Part shown: piece after piece, positions 28,051 to 35,996 of the stretch
Layout: each line of letters starts with the position of its first letter
How positions within the stretch are numbered: the first letter of the stretch is position 1
Assembly: GCF_022808645.1 (NCBI RefSeq)
Contig: NZ_JAKZKT010000004.1
Span: forward strand, 112,816 to 176,815
DNA length: 64,000 bases
Reading direction: 5' to 3'
DNA from: Bacillus litorisediminis
GTDB taxonomy: Bacteria; Bacillota; Bacilli; Bacillales; JC228
Translations under genes and position numbers: made by a program
Notes under the pieces: model-generated
Told to the model about the DNA's origin: nothing
What the model saw: only the letters and a program-made list of their open reading frames with translations
Database searches by the model: none

Positions 28051-28968
28051 ATGACGATTAGCTATCCAAAAAAAGTAACGATTATTGAGGTAGGACCACG
28101 CGACGGCTTGCAAAATGAAAAACAATTTGTACCGACTGAAATCAAAACAAAATTTATCACGGCTCTTTCTGATTCCGGGATTAGCGAAATGGAAATCACC
28201 TCATTTGTTTCTCCGAAATGGGTCCCGCAGATGAAAGATGCGAGCGATATTGTAAGGGCTTCCAATTCAATACCAAAGAAAAAAATAGTTCTTGTTCCTA
28301 ACGAAAAAGGAATCGCACGTGCCTTAGAAGAAAATTGCAATGCATTAGCCGTCTTTGTTGGCGTTAGTGATACCTTCAATAAAAAAAATATTAATAAAAC
28401 GACAAAAGAAAGTCTTAACGAACTTATTCCAACAATTCGAAGACTAAAACAGATGGGAATCTTTCTCCGTGCCTGCATATCAACCGCTTTTTATTGTCCG
28501 TTTGAAGGAAAAATCGAAAAAGAAAAGGTCATTGAGTTGTGCCAGGCATTTGTTGATTCCGGTATCGATGAGTTAAGTGTGGCAGATACGATTGGAATGG
28601 CAAATCCAATTGAATCTTATGATTTATTCACAGACTTAAAGTCCTTATTTCCGAACACTCTCATAACGGCACATTTTCATGATACGCGGAAAATGGCTCT
28701 AGCCAATATTTTAGCAAGTTTGCAGGCAGGGGTTGACCGCTTTGACAGCTCGGCCGGAGGACTTGGCGGCTGTCCATTTGCACCCGGAGCTACCGGAAAT
28801 GTTGCTACAGAGGATGTTGTGTTTATGCTCCATCAAATGGGGATTGAAACAGGTATCGACTTGGCAAAATTACTTGATGCAATCGATGTAATCGCATCCC
28901 AAATGGAACGGCCCTTAGAAAGCGCCAAGTACAAACTTCATCTGCAAGATCAGCTCAAGCAAGCATAA
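28051..28968 (+). CDS. mvaB: Hydroxymethylglutaryl-CoA lyase
   Basis: A 305-residue DRE-TIM metallolyase that splits HMG-CoA to acetoacetate and acetyl-CoA. The N-terminal EVGPRDGLQNE carries the conserved Arg-Asp pair, ITAHFHDTRKMALAN the metal histidines, and GGLGGCPFAPGATGN the catalytic cysteine loop. It is divergent from thiolase-scoAB, which use its product acetoacetate, so this is probably the end of leucine breakdown. The similar B. subtilis gene is yngG. GTG/ATG choice is clear: AAGGGGG precedes the ATG. Confidence 0.94.
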   Translation: MTISYPKKVTIIEVGPRDGLQNEKQFVPTEIKTKFITALSDSGISEMEITSFVSPKWVPQMKDASDIVRASNSIPKKKIVLVPNEKGIARALEENCNALAVFVGVSDTFNKKNINKTTKESLNELIPTIRRLKQMGIFLRACISTAFYCPFEGKIEKEKVIELCQAFVDSGIDELSVADTIGMANPIESYDLFTDLKSLFPNTLITAHFHDTRKMALANILASLQAGVDRFDSSAGGLGGCPFAPGATGNVATEDVVFMLHQMGIETGIDLAKLLDAIDVIASQMERPLESAKYKLHLQDQLKQA

Positions 28969-29017
28969 ACCTATAAGGAAAGGCTCACCCTATAAAAAAA
29001 GAAAGGAGCTTTTCAAA

Positions 29018-29149
29018 ATGAGTCAAAAGCGTGAAAAAGGCTACAGCCAAAAAGGAAAAACAAGTGCAGATACGAGCAAAAATCCGATGGCAAAGGAAAC
29101 ATTAGATCAGGCGATTCATCCGACGAATCGGCAAAATAGCCCACAATAA
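29018..29149 (+). CDS. Small hydrophilic protein, unknown
   Basis: A 43-residue frame with AAAGGAG nine bases before its ATG. It is very polar and lacks hydrophobic segments, for example MSQKREKGYSQKGKTSADTS, and ends in Asn-Ser-Pro-Gln. Composition is like small spore or stress-related disordered proteins but I recognise no family. It is followed by a hairpin terminator. It could be a small acid-soluble spore protein; that is only a guess. Confidence 0.65.
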   Translation: MSQKREKGYSQKGKTSADTSKNPMAKETLDQAIHPTNRQNSPQ

Positions 29150-29151
29150 TA

Positions 29152-29191
29152 GAAAGGACTGAGCCTTTGCAGGTGTTCAGTCCTTCAGTTT
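29152..29191 (+). terminator. Hairpin between the small protein and the phosphatase
   Basis: AAGGACTGA and TCAGTCCTT form a 9-bp stem with a 14-base loop, between two convergent genes. Ts after the stem are few. Confidence 0.6.
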
Positions 29192-29782
29192 TCATGAATT
29201 GGTTATAGAGAGTGACAAGTGGTCAACCCGATTATATTCATGGATTACCCATATTCCATTTTGATTTTCGATATTCGTAATACTTCCGTTCATAATCTTT
29301 GTTTTTCCATGACCAAGCTCTTCATTTGAAATAGAGCCAAGGATGGCATTGATAACCCCGCCATGAACGACGAGCAGCACACTTTGACCCTGGTAGATTT
29401 CGTGAATCGTATCAATTCCTTTCATGACACGCTGGCTTAATGCTTCCCAGCTTTCAATTGAAGGATGTTCCTGATCAGGGAATTTTTCCTTCCTTTCATC
29501 AATGGTCATCCCAGAAACAACGCCGTAATCCCGTTCCATAAAATCGGCCATCTCAATAATTGCGGGCAGACCAATATGTGTATTGATCAATTCTGCGGTT
29601 TGTTTCGCTCGAACCATCGGACTGGAAATCAATACATCAAAGTGAAGATTCTTTAAATACTGACCGCATTCTTCCGCCTGTTTTTTCCCTTTATCATTTA
29701 ACGGAATTTCTTCTCTGCCCTGAATTCTTCTGATTGCATTCCAGTCTGTTTCCCCGTGACGTACTAAGCATATTTTTGTCAT
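29192..29782 (-). CDS. Histidine phosphatase family protein
   Basis: A 196-residue member of the phosphoglycerate-mutase-like superfamily. The phosphohistidine is in CLVRHGETDWN near the N-terminus, the second conserved histidine in LLVVHGGVINAIL, and the catalytic acid in FMERDYG. Such proteins are broad phosphatases (PhoE, YhfR) or cobalamin phosphatases; the substrate cannot be assigned. The ATG at 29782 follows GGGAGAA. It is monocistronic, between the thiamine transporter and the HMG-CoA lyase unit. Confidence 0.88.
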   Translation of the reverse strand: MTKICLVRHGETDWNAIRRIQGREEIPLNDKGKKQAEECGQYLKNLHFDVLISSPMVRAKQTAELINTHIGLPAIIEMADFMERDYGVVSGMTIDERKEKFPDQEHPSIESWEALSQRVMKGIDTIHEIYQGQSVLLVVHGGVINAILGSISNEELGHGKTKIMNGSITNIENQNGIWVIHEYNRVDHLSLSITNS

Positions 29783-29867
29783 CCTATTCTCCCTTCCTGT
29801 CTGTATCAATTTCTTTTTTCTATGAATCTCTATATTTGATACTATTCATTTTATCACTAAAGCATTA

Positions 29868-29907
29868 ATGATAAAATGCTATGCCCTTTCCAGCATAGCA
29901 TTTTACA
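29868..29907 (-). terminator. Terminator of the ykoFEDC operon
   Basis: AAAATGCTATG and CATAGCATTTT form an 11-bp perfect stem on the ykoC stop codon, with T-rich sequence on the minus strand. Confidence 0.85.
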
Positions 29908-30682
29908 GCTCTCCCTTATAAAATTGAAAGAATCCCAGTTTCCAAGAAATGAAACTGCTCCCTACTAGAAAAGTGAGCATTAGAAAGACGAACAGCCAAT
30001 CATTTTGTGTTACCTTCATCGTCCTATAAAAAGTTCGTCCTTTCTCCCCTGTAAAACCTTTCGACTCCATAGCAATGGCTGTCCTTTCTGCCTTTCTAAT
30101 TGCACTTGCCAAAAGCGGAATCGAATATCGTTTTATATTTTCTATATAATTTTTTAATGATTTCGCACGATTGACCCCACGGATCCGGTGGGCTGACCTT
30201 ATAATAAACAGCTCCTCCTTTAGCATTGGCAAAAAGCGGAATCCTGCCAAGATTCCATAAGCAAGCTTAGAAGAGAGCTTACATTGCTGCATCAGACTTA
30301 AGATAAAATCAGTTGGTTTTGTTGTAAAAATAAATAAGAGAGAGAGGGCTGAAAAGCATAAAACCCGTAAGCTCAATGAAATGGCCAGAAGGAAGGTTTC
30401 AGTCGGTACTTCTAGCCAAAAAATAGGAACTATATCAGAATTGTTCGCCGCGTCTTTGGCAAATGCAATGGTCGTCCAGAAAAAGCCAAATGCTAAAATC
30501 AGAAAAGGTGAAAAATAGAGGAACCACTTTTTTATAGTAACTTGGCCAAAAAGGATCGTAATCGCTATAGTCCAGATACAAAATAGCAACGGTGTAATAG
30601 GATCAAAAACTAAAGCGAGAAGTATAATTACGATTGTGATCGTTCCTGCTTTTATACTTGGATTTAATGATTTAAGAAACAT
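29903..30682 (-). CDS. ykoC: ECF transporter T component, thiamine/HMP
   Basis: The 259-residue membrane protein has about five helices and the two Ala-Arg-Gly type coupling segments of energy-coupling-factor T proteins (IRSAHRIRGVNR and AERTAIAMESKGFTG), which bind the ATPase domains. It overlaps ykoD by 11 bases. In B. subtilis ykoFEDC imports hydroxymethylpyrimidine-type thiamine precursors. Confidence 0.92.
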   Translation of the reverse strand: MFLKSLNPSIKAGTITIVIILLALVFDPITPLLFCIWTIAITILFGQVTIKKWFLYFSPFLILAFGFFWTTIAFAKDAANNSDIVPIFWLEVPTETFLLAISLSLRVLCFSALSLLFIFTTKPTDFILSLMQQCKLSSKLAYGILAGFRFLPMLKEELFIIRSAHRIRGVNRAKSLKNYIENIKRYSIPLLASAIRKAERTAIAMESKGFTGEKGRTFYRTMKVTQNDWLFVFLMLTFLVGSSFISWKLGFFQFYKGEL

Positions 30683-32336
30683 AAACCCTTGTTCTCCTTT
30701 TCAGTTCATGTTCGATTTGTTTTTCAAATGGAAGATATAAATGGGCCGTTTCTAAAAAGTCGCTTCCTTTGTCCCATAGCGTTTCAGGGCTTCCGCTAAA
30801 ATATTCAGTTCCATCTTTTAATACGATTACCCGGTCTGCGTATTGGTGAACAAGGTCTAAGTCATGAGTAATCATCATGATTGAACAGCCTTTCTCTTTT
30901 CTCGAAATCAATAATTTCATCAGTTCTTCGGTTGACCTTGCATCTTGGCCAAAAGTCGGTTCGTCCAGGATTAAAATTTGCTGCTCATCGACTATCATCG
31001 TTGCCACACTTAACCGCCTTTTTTGCCCTTGACTTAGGGAAAATGGATGTGCGTATTCTAAGTCTTGCAGCTGGCAAATATCAATGACTTCATTGACCTT
31101 CTCATCAATTTCCTCTTGGCCTAATCTTTGCATTCTTAACCCAAAAGCTATTTCTTGGTAGACCGTATCTGTTATAAATTGATGCTCTGGATTTTGAAAA
31201 ACATAACCGATTTTTTTCCTTAATTTTTCCTCTGGAAAAGCATGCAGGGGTCTATCTTCCAGCCGTACCTCTCCACTATTTGCTTTTTTGATGCCAGCAA
31301 GCACCTGGGAAAGTGTTGTTTTGCCTGCACCATTCGGACCGATAATCGCGAGGACTTCCCCGTGATATAAGTCTATCGATAGATCTCTAAGAATCTCTTT
31401 CTCTGGTGTTCGAACCGAAATGTTCCGTGCTGTAAGAATGGCTTTATTCGACTCTTTCCTTTTACGGGAAGGAAAAAATTCCACGCTTGAAGCCGTAACA
31501 TGTTTTAACAAATCATTTAGAACTAATGGGGTCACCGAATCGGTAAGAAATCCTTTCTGATTCCACTCGATACCAAGTTCAAATGCACGCGGAAGCCAGA
31601 TCCCCTCATTTTTTAACAGGGAATAATGCTTGCGAAAACCCTGAGCAGGAGGACCGTCATAGATAATAGAGCCTTCTCTATTTAAAATCAGACAGCGGTC
31701 AATCATCGCCATCCATTCATCTAGTTGGTGTTCAATCACAATGAGGGTAAAGTTAAGCTCTTTTTGCAGCTTTCTGATTGTTTGGATCAATTCACGGCTT
31801 GCGATAGGATCTAGGTTTGCGTTTGGTTCATCAAGGATCAGCACTTTCGGCTTTAATGCAAGTACACAGGCTAAAGCAAGCTTTTGCTTCCATCCCCCTG
31901 AAAGGGTTGAGATCATTTCATAGCGGTACGGAAGCATTCCGACTAATTGCAGTGCCTGTTCAATTCCTTGCTCCATCTCATCAGGATCCACTCGAATATT
32001 CTCTAACCCAAATGCAATCTCATCTTCTACTGTAAGCATACAAAATTGGCTTTCCGGGTCTTGAAAAACTACCCCGACCACCTGACTGATTTCACCCGGA
32101 CGATATGCAGCGGTTTCCTTCCCTTGTATAAAAATGTTCCCTGTCATTTCTCCATCGAGATCTTTCGGATAAAGCCCATTCAAACAAAAGGTCAGTGTAC
32201 TTTTCCCAGAACCACTTGGGCCAAGGAGAAGCACCCGTTCTCCTTGGTTTATCTTAAAATGAATGTCTTTTAGGGTAGCTTTCTCATGATCCTCATATTG
32301 CAACGTTACATGATCTGAATGTATCATTTCGTTCAT
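30672..32336 (-). CDS. ykoD: ECF transporter double ATPase, thiamine/HMP
   Basis: The 554-residue protein fuses two ABC ATPase domains. Walker A motifs are LGPSGSGKST at about residue 36 and IGPNGAGKTT near 335; signature motifs are LSGGWKQKLAL and LSQGQKRRLSV; Walker B ends LILDEPNANLD and LILDEPTFGQD. It energises the YkoE/YkoC membrane pair. It overlaps both neighbours by a few bases, so all four genes are translationally coupled. Confidence 0.95.
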   Translation of the reverse strand: MNEMIHSDHVTLQYEDHEKATLKDIHFKINQGERVLLLGPSGSGKSTLTFCLNGLYPKDLDGEMTGNIFIQGKETAAYRPGEISQVVGVVFQDPESQFCMLTVEDEIAFGLENIRVDPDEMEQGIEQALQLVGMLPYRYEMISTLSGGWKQKLALACVLALKPKVLILDEPNANLDPIASRELIQTIRKLQKELNFTLIVIEHQLDEWMAMIDRCLILNREGSIIYDGPPAQGFRKHYSLLKNEGIWLPRAFELGIEWNQKGFLTDSVTPLVLNDLLKHVTASSVEFFPSRKRKESNKAILTARNISVRTPEKEILRDLSIDLYHGEVLAIIGPNGAGKTTLSQVLAGIKKANSGEVRLEDRPLHAFPEEKLRKKIGYVFQNPEHQFITDTVYQEIAFGLRMQRLGQEEIDEKVNEVIDICQLQDLEYAHPFSLSQGQKRRLSVATMIVDEQQILILDEPTFGQDARSTEELMKLLISRKEKGCSIMMITHDLDLVHQYADRVIVLKDGTEYFSGSPETLWDKGSDFLETAHLYLPFEKQIEHELKRRTRVYVS

Positions 32337-32920
32337 GAGACTTTATCCAGCCTTTGTTTTTTCATTTCTTTTCCTAAAGCGAATCTTGAAAGCACCCCTG
32401 TTTTTGCTAAAGCATCACTGATTAATTTTCCAAGCAATCCGGCCAGTAGGGCCCCGCTAATTAAACGGACAATCAACATGGCGAGTACGTAGCCAGGCTC
32501 CAGTGCAGCAAAGCCAGATCTGAAATACCCCCAGGCAAAACTTGTAACGGCTGAGCCCATTCCGGCCAGCACGAGAACCCAAATAGAGTAATTTTTCCAG
32601 CGGGTTGCAGCGAATACAGCTTCCGCTCCAATTCCTTGAATCATCCCGGTCAAAATCAGGATTGGCCCCACTGCATTTCCCATTAACACCTCCACAGCAG
32701 CTGCCATTGTTTCTGAAATAAAAGCAGCTCCCGGCTTACGAATGATGTATGCTGCGATAACTGATACAATAAACCAAATGCCAAAAATCAAATCATAGCC
32801 AATCGGTCCAAAGAACCCCACTAAAAGCTTTCCTACGGGCAGAAACGCCAGATAGACAATTGCAAAAACAACCGAAAGGACAGACATTACAACAATTTCT
32901 CGCATATTCCAATTGGACAT
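32333..32920 (-). CDS. ykoE: ECF transporter S component, thiamine/HMP
   Basis: A 195-residue protein with about six membrane helices and the family segment FFGPIGYDLIFGIWFIVSV, then GMIQGIGAEAVFAATRWK. It is the substrate-capture subunit of the TPP-controlled transporter. Placement between ykoF and ykoD and control by the thiamine riboswitch agree with hydroxymethylpyrimidine or thiamine uptake. Confidence 0.93.
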   Translation of the reverse strand: MSNWNMREIVVMSVLSVVFAIVYLAFLPVGKLLVGFFGPIGYDLIFGIWFIVSVIAAYIIRKPGAAFISETMAAAVEVLMGNAVGPILILTGMIQGIGAEAVFAATRWKNYSIWVLVLAGMGSAVTSFAWGYFRSGFAALEPGYVLAMLIVRLISGALLAGLLGKLISDALAKTGVLSRFALGKEMKKQRLDKVS

Positions 32921-32921
32921 T

Positions 32922-33530
32922 TTATTTGGCTCCTTTCATTGCGGATGGGCTATTGGCTGAAATTGTAAACGTCATTACCACATGGGAAACCCCGCTTTTT
33001 TCCACGTTGGTAAAACAATTCTCCAAACCGGTAAAGATTGCATGAGTATCGCCATCGAGTCTTGTTGCATAATGGATACTCGTTACATCGACGCCCTGAT
33101 CCTTTATTTTTTGAACTTCGCGATAAATCACATCCATGTAGCTGCCATCGCCCATTGGATATAAGGCAAATTGACAGGCTGCAGGCTGAGTTATGACAGC
33201 TGATTTTTCTGTATTTAGACGAATATCGTTTTCGACCAGATACACGTCTCCTTCCGAGTCTCCAGGACAGCCTATTGAAAATGTACCGCTCATCACCACA
33301 TGTTTCCCTGTTTTAGCTGCATGAAGAAAAATAGCTTTTGTAACATCAAAGATGTGGGAGATCCTTCCTCGTATGCAAGTACTGACATCATCGGTTTGCT
33401 TCCAAACCTTTGACGTATCTACTTCTTTTAAAGCTGACAAAATCACCTCCACAAAATCATCGGTCATTGGGTATAAAGAAAAACGACACCCCGCAATTCT
33501 GCTTGTGCCACAAGCTTGTAGATTATCCAT
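32922..33530 (-). CDS. ykoF: Thiamine/HMP-binding protein YkoF
   Basis: YkoF is a cytosolic thiamine- or HMP-binding protein with two similar domains. The opening CGTSRIAGCRFSLYPM and the second-domain echo PAACQFALYPMGDGSYMDVI are clear. Length is 202 residues. The ATG at 33530 is chosen because AAGGAGTGATG precedes it and the B. subtilis protein starts at the same point; the frame runs on upstream to 33575 but there it lies inside the riboswitch terminator. First gene of the ykoFEDC operon. Confidence 0.95.
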   Translation of the reverse strand: MDNLQACGTSRIAGCRFSLYPMTDDFVEVILSALKEVDTSKVWKQTDDVSTCIRGRISHIFDVTKAIFLHAAKTGKHVVMSGTFSIGCPGDSEGDVYLVENDIRLNTEKSAVITQPAACQFALYPMGDGSYMDVIYREVQKIKDQGVDVTSIHYATRLDGDTHAIFTGLENCFTNVEKSGVSHVVMTFTISANSPSAMKGAK

Positions 33531-33561
33531 TTCTTCATCACTCCTTGTAGTTTTTTGAACA

Positions 33562-33593
33562 CAAAAAAACTGCATCCACGTGAGGATGCAGTT
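33562..33593 (-). terminator. Riboswitch-controlled terminator before ykoF
   Basis: AACTGCATCC and GGATGCAGTT form a 10-12-bp stem followed by seven Ts, between the TPP aptamer and the ykoF ribosome site. This is the off-state expression platform. Confidence 0.9.
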
Positions 33594-33647
33594 GTCCCTA
33601 TGTATATAGACGGATAGACAAAAACTACCCGAACTTTAACAGGCTCA

Positions 33648-33738
33648 AACCACACTTCCCCACGCTAGTATTACCTAGATCGGGTCATAAGGGTCGGATT
33701 TCCCTCTCAGCCGCCTAAAAGCAGCTCCCCTAGTGTTT
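33648..33738 (-). promoter_or_regulatory. TPP riboswitch (THI element)
   Basis: The minus strand carries all conserved thi-box segments in order: CACTAGGGGAGC, GCTGAGAGGGAAATC, GACCCTTATGACCCGATCT, and GGTAATACTAGCGTGGGGAA. Thiamine pyrophosphate binding should favour the downstream terminator and switch off ykoFEDC. The same genes are riboswitch-controlled in B. subtilis. Confidence 0.97.
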
Positions 33739-33770
33739 TTTCGCAGTATGCAGTTTTTGTTGCAACCTTT

Positions 33771-33800
33771 ATGATAAATGATAAGTTTGGTTGATGTAAA
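33771..33800 (-). promoter_or_regulatory. Promoter of the TPP-controlled ykoFEDC operon
   Basis: On the minus strand TTTACA and TATCAT are separated by 18 bases. Transcription would start near 33764, so the RNA would begin just before the segment complementary to the terminator. Confidence 0.55.
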
Positions 33801-33827
33801 TAATACTAAAGTCATAGATTTAATAAA

Positions 33828-33935
33828 TCATATATTTCCCTTAAATATTCCCTTTTCCCAAAAGTGGTACATCCCAAAAAAAGTTGCGATAAATCCAATG
33901 AATAAGCAGAATACAAGTAATTGTTTATATTTCAA
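33828..33935 (-). CDS. Candidate 35-residue membrane peptide
   Basis: A minus-strand frame starts at TTG, seven bases after a strong GAGGAGGGGG. It encodes MKYKQLLVFCLFIGFIATFF, one hydrophobic helix, then a short polar tail with GMYHFWEKG. Such single-pass micro-proteins are common in Bacillus but this one is not recognised. It lies between the thiamine riboswitch promoter and the 21-bp array. The ribosome site is among the strongest in the window, which favours translation. Confidence 0.6.
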   Translation of the reverse strand: MKYKQLLVFCLFIGFIATFFGMYHFWEKGIFKGNI

Positions 33936-33984
33936 AGTTGCTTCCCCCTCCTCTTTGTTTAATACCATAATTTGGAGCCCTACT

Positions 33985-34292
33985 GCCTGATAGGAGTAGT
34001 TTGCACACTGCTAAGAGTAAAATCCTCGCTGCGAGAGTAATTCCTCGGCTACCGATAGTAAATCTCACGCTACTGGTAGTTAAACAACCGCTTCCGGTAG
34101 TAAGTACCCCGCTTCCGGTAGTTAATCTCACGCTTCCAGTAGTAAACTCCTCGCTTCCGAGACTATATCCCTCGCCTCCGAGACTATATCCCCCCTACCG
34201 AGACTAAATCCCCTCTACCGAGACTAAATCCCCCCTGCCGAGACTAAATCCCCCTACCGAAAGTGAACCGTCCGCACCGAAGATTAAATTAA
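33985..34292. repeat. Degenerate ~21-bp non-coding tandem array
   Basis: About fourteen contiguous units of 19-21 bases share the pattern CTNCCGAGACTAAATCCCCCG with drift. Units near 34095 read CTTCCGGTAGTAAGTACCCCG, those near 34200 CTACCGAGACTAAATCCCCT. Because the period is close to seven codons, both strands show artificial frames with seven-residue repeats. There are no spacers, so it is not a CRISPR array. It lies between a micro-protein gene and yqkD, transcribed away from each other. Confidence 0.85.
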
Positions 34293-34369
34293 AAGAGTAA
34301 CCGATTTCCTTTTGTACCTGTCCAATTGGTAAAATAAAGGTATTACATCTTATGAAGGGATGACAATCC

Positions 34370-35317
34370 GTGAAAAAAAAGTGGAAATGGGTTTCTGCTG
34401 GTGCTGGACTAATTAGTCTTCTTGCTTCTGGTGGCATCTATTTTTCCAATAGGATCATGTACATTCGCAAGAAAAATGAGGAAGAGATTTTAGAAAGGGA
34501 AACTTCTGAGGCACGATTTGATTTAGAAGAATTTCAGAGGCTGCCAAAGGAAGAGGTTCGAATCCCTTCTCCCTTTGGATATTCTTTGCACGCTTTACTG
34601 GTGAAACCGTATGAGAGTAATCGCTATATGATTTTTTCCCATGGTGTAACAGAATCTAAAACCAATATGATTAAGTATATGAACCTGTTTATCAAAAAAG
34701 GGTTTAATGCCGTATTATATGATCATAGACGCCATGGCGGATCGGGTGGAACTACTACCAGCTATGGGTATTATGAACGACATGATTTAAAGGCTGTGGT
34801 AGATTGGCTGAAGAGTAAAGTCGGAGACAATCTCTATTTTGGCATATTTGGTGAATCCATGGGGGGGGCCACTACCCTTATGTATGCCGGGACGGTTGAA
34901 GATAAAGCTAACTTTTATGTGGTGGATTGTCCTTTTTCTGATTTTACGGAACAGCTAAAAATAAGATTGAGGGAAGATTTTAAACTGCCTCCGATATTAC
35001 TGCCTTACACTGATTTATTTTTAAAGTTTCGTGCAGGCTTTTCCATGAAAGACATTGTACCGCTTGAAGCAGTGAAAAATATTAGGAAGCCTATCCTCTT
35101 TATTCATGGCCAGGAAGATACGTATGTTCCCGCCAGTATGACGAAGGAGCTCTATGATGCGTATGAAGGCGAAAAAGCGCTCTTTATGCCTGAGCGAGGC
35201 GGGCATGCTGAAACGTACGTAACCAATCCAAAAGAATATGAAAGAACGGTTTTCGAATTTCTTGAAAAAGTGGCACCCTGGACTAGGGATTATCCTAAAA
35301 ATGAATTAGATCAATAG
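34370..35317 (+). CDS. yqkD: Alpha/beta hydrolase YqkD, membrane-anchored
   Basis: A 315-residue serine hydrolase. One N-terminal membrane helix (residues 8-27) precedes the fold. The nucleophile elbow is FGESMGGATT with S163, the acid is in HGQEDTYVP and the histidine in RGGHAETY; HGVTESKTN forms the oxyanion region. The start is GTG behind AAGGGATG. It matches the B. subtilis gene in the yqkF-yqkE-yqkD order. The substrate is unknown. Confidence 0.9.
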   Translation: MKKKWKWVSAGAGLISLLASGGIYFSNRIMYIRKKNEEEILERETSEARFDLEEFQRLPKEEVRIPSPFGYSLHALLVKPYESNRYMIFSHGVTESKTNMIKYMNLFIKKGFNAVLYDHRRHGGSGGTTTSYGYYERHDLKAVVDWLKSKVGDNLYFGIFGESMGGATTLMYAGTVEDKANFYVVDCPFSDFTEQLKIRLREDFKLPPILLPYTDLFLKFRAGFSMKDIVPLEAVKNIRKPILFIHGQEDTYVPASMTKELYDAYEGEKALFMPERGGHAETYVTNPKEYERTVFEFLEKVAPWTRDYPKNELDQ

Positions 35318-35419
35318 GCCAGCTTATTTTTTAACTTTTCGTAATTTTTAACTTGTATCCAAGCTCCTGCCCCCTTATACTTAGTATAAGAACATATGTT
35401 TTGGGGAGGAGAAAAAATA

Positions 35420-35950
35420 ATGAATACAGCCTTATTGGTAGTTGACGTTCAAAATGGGATGTTTGCTGAGGAGGATCCTGTTTACAAAGGGGACTTCTTA
35501 ATCGAAAATGTAAAAAAACTGATTTCAGAAGCACGCACAAATGGTACACCCATCTTTTATATTCAGCACAATGAGCCAAAAGGAGAACAATTGGAAACAG
35601 GCACTTTCGCATGGGAAATTCATACTGAAATAGCGCCGCATGAATACGATCCTGTCATTCAAAAGACGACACCCGATTCATTTTTTAATACGGAATTGGA
35701 TACCGAGTTAAAGAAACGGGGAATAGATCAGTTGATAGTAGCAGGTATTCAAACCGAAATATGTATTGATACAACCTGCCGAAGAGCCTTCAGCTTAGGC
35801 TATCATGTAACCTTGGCTTCGGATGCTCATGGTACTTGGAATTCTGATCAGCTCACTGCAGAGCAAATTATTCAACATCATAACCGGACATTGCGCTTTT
35901 TTGCAAAGGTCAGTCCAACAAGCGAAATTATCTCGAAACAGTTGGTTTAG
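35420..35950 (+). CDS. Isochorismatase-family cysteine hydrolase
   Basis: The 176-residue protein shows LLVVDVQNGMF with the catalytic aspartate, the lysine in QKTTPDSFF and the cysteine-containing VAGIQTEICIDTTCRRAF. Family members hydrolyse nicotinamide, N-carbamoyl compounds or isochorismate. Substrate is not deducible. The ATG at 35420 is preceded by GGGGAGGAG. A terminator follows. Confidence 0.9.
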   Translation: MNTALLVVDVQNGMFAEEDPVYKGDFLIENVKKLISEARTNGTPIFYIQHNEPKGEQLETGTFAWEIHTEIAPHEYDPVIQKTTPDSFFNTELDTELKKRGIDQLIVAGIQTEICIDTTCRRAFSLGYHVTLASDAHGTWNSDQLTAEQIIQHHNRTLRFFAKVSPTSEIISKQLV

Positions 35951-35955
35951 GCATG

Positions 35956-35993
35956 TAAAAAACCGCTTGGAGCTGCCAAGCGGTTTTTATCAT
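35956..35993 (+). terminator. Bidirectional terminator between the hydrolase and argH
   Basis: AAAAACCGCTTGG and CCAAGCGGTTTTT form a 13-bp perfect stem around a five-base loop, with T-runs on both strands. Confidence 0.92.
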
Positions 35994-35996
35994 TAT

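Noticed and set aside
33531..33575. Upstream extension of ykoF to 33575
   Set aside because: It lies inside the riboswitch terminator hairpin and lacks a ribosome site; the start at 33530 has a good one.
34001..34207. Plus-strand frame of 68 codons with repeated LPVVN/LPRLYP units, and a matching minus-strand frame at 33925-34131
   Set aside because: Both follow from the ~21-bp tandem repeat, which keeps frames open; neither has a ribosome site, and the period drifts between 19 and 21 bases.
33985..34292. CRISPR array
   Set aside because: Units are contiguous and degenerate with no unique spacers, and there are no cas genes.
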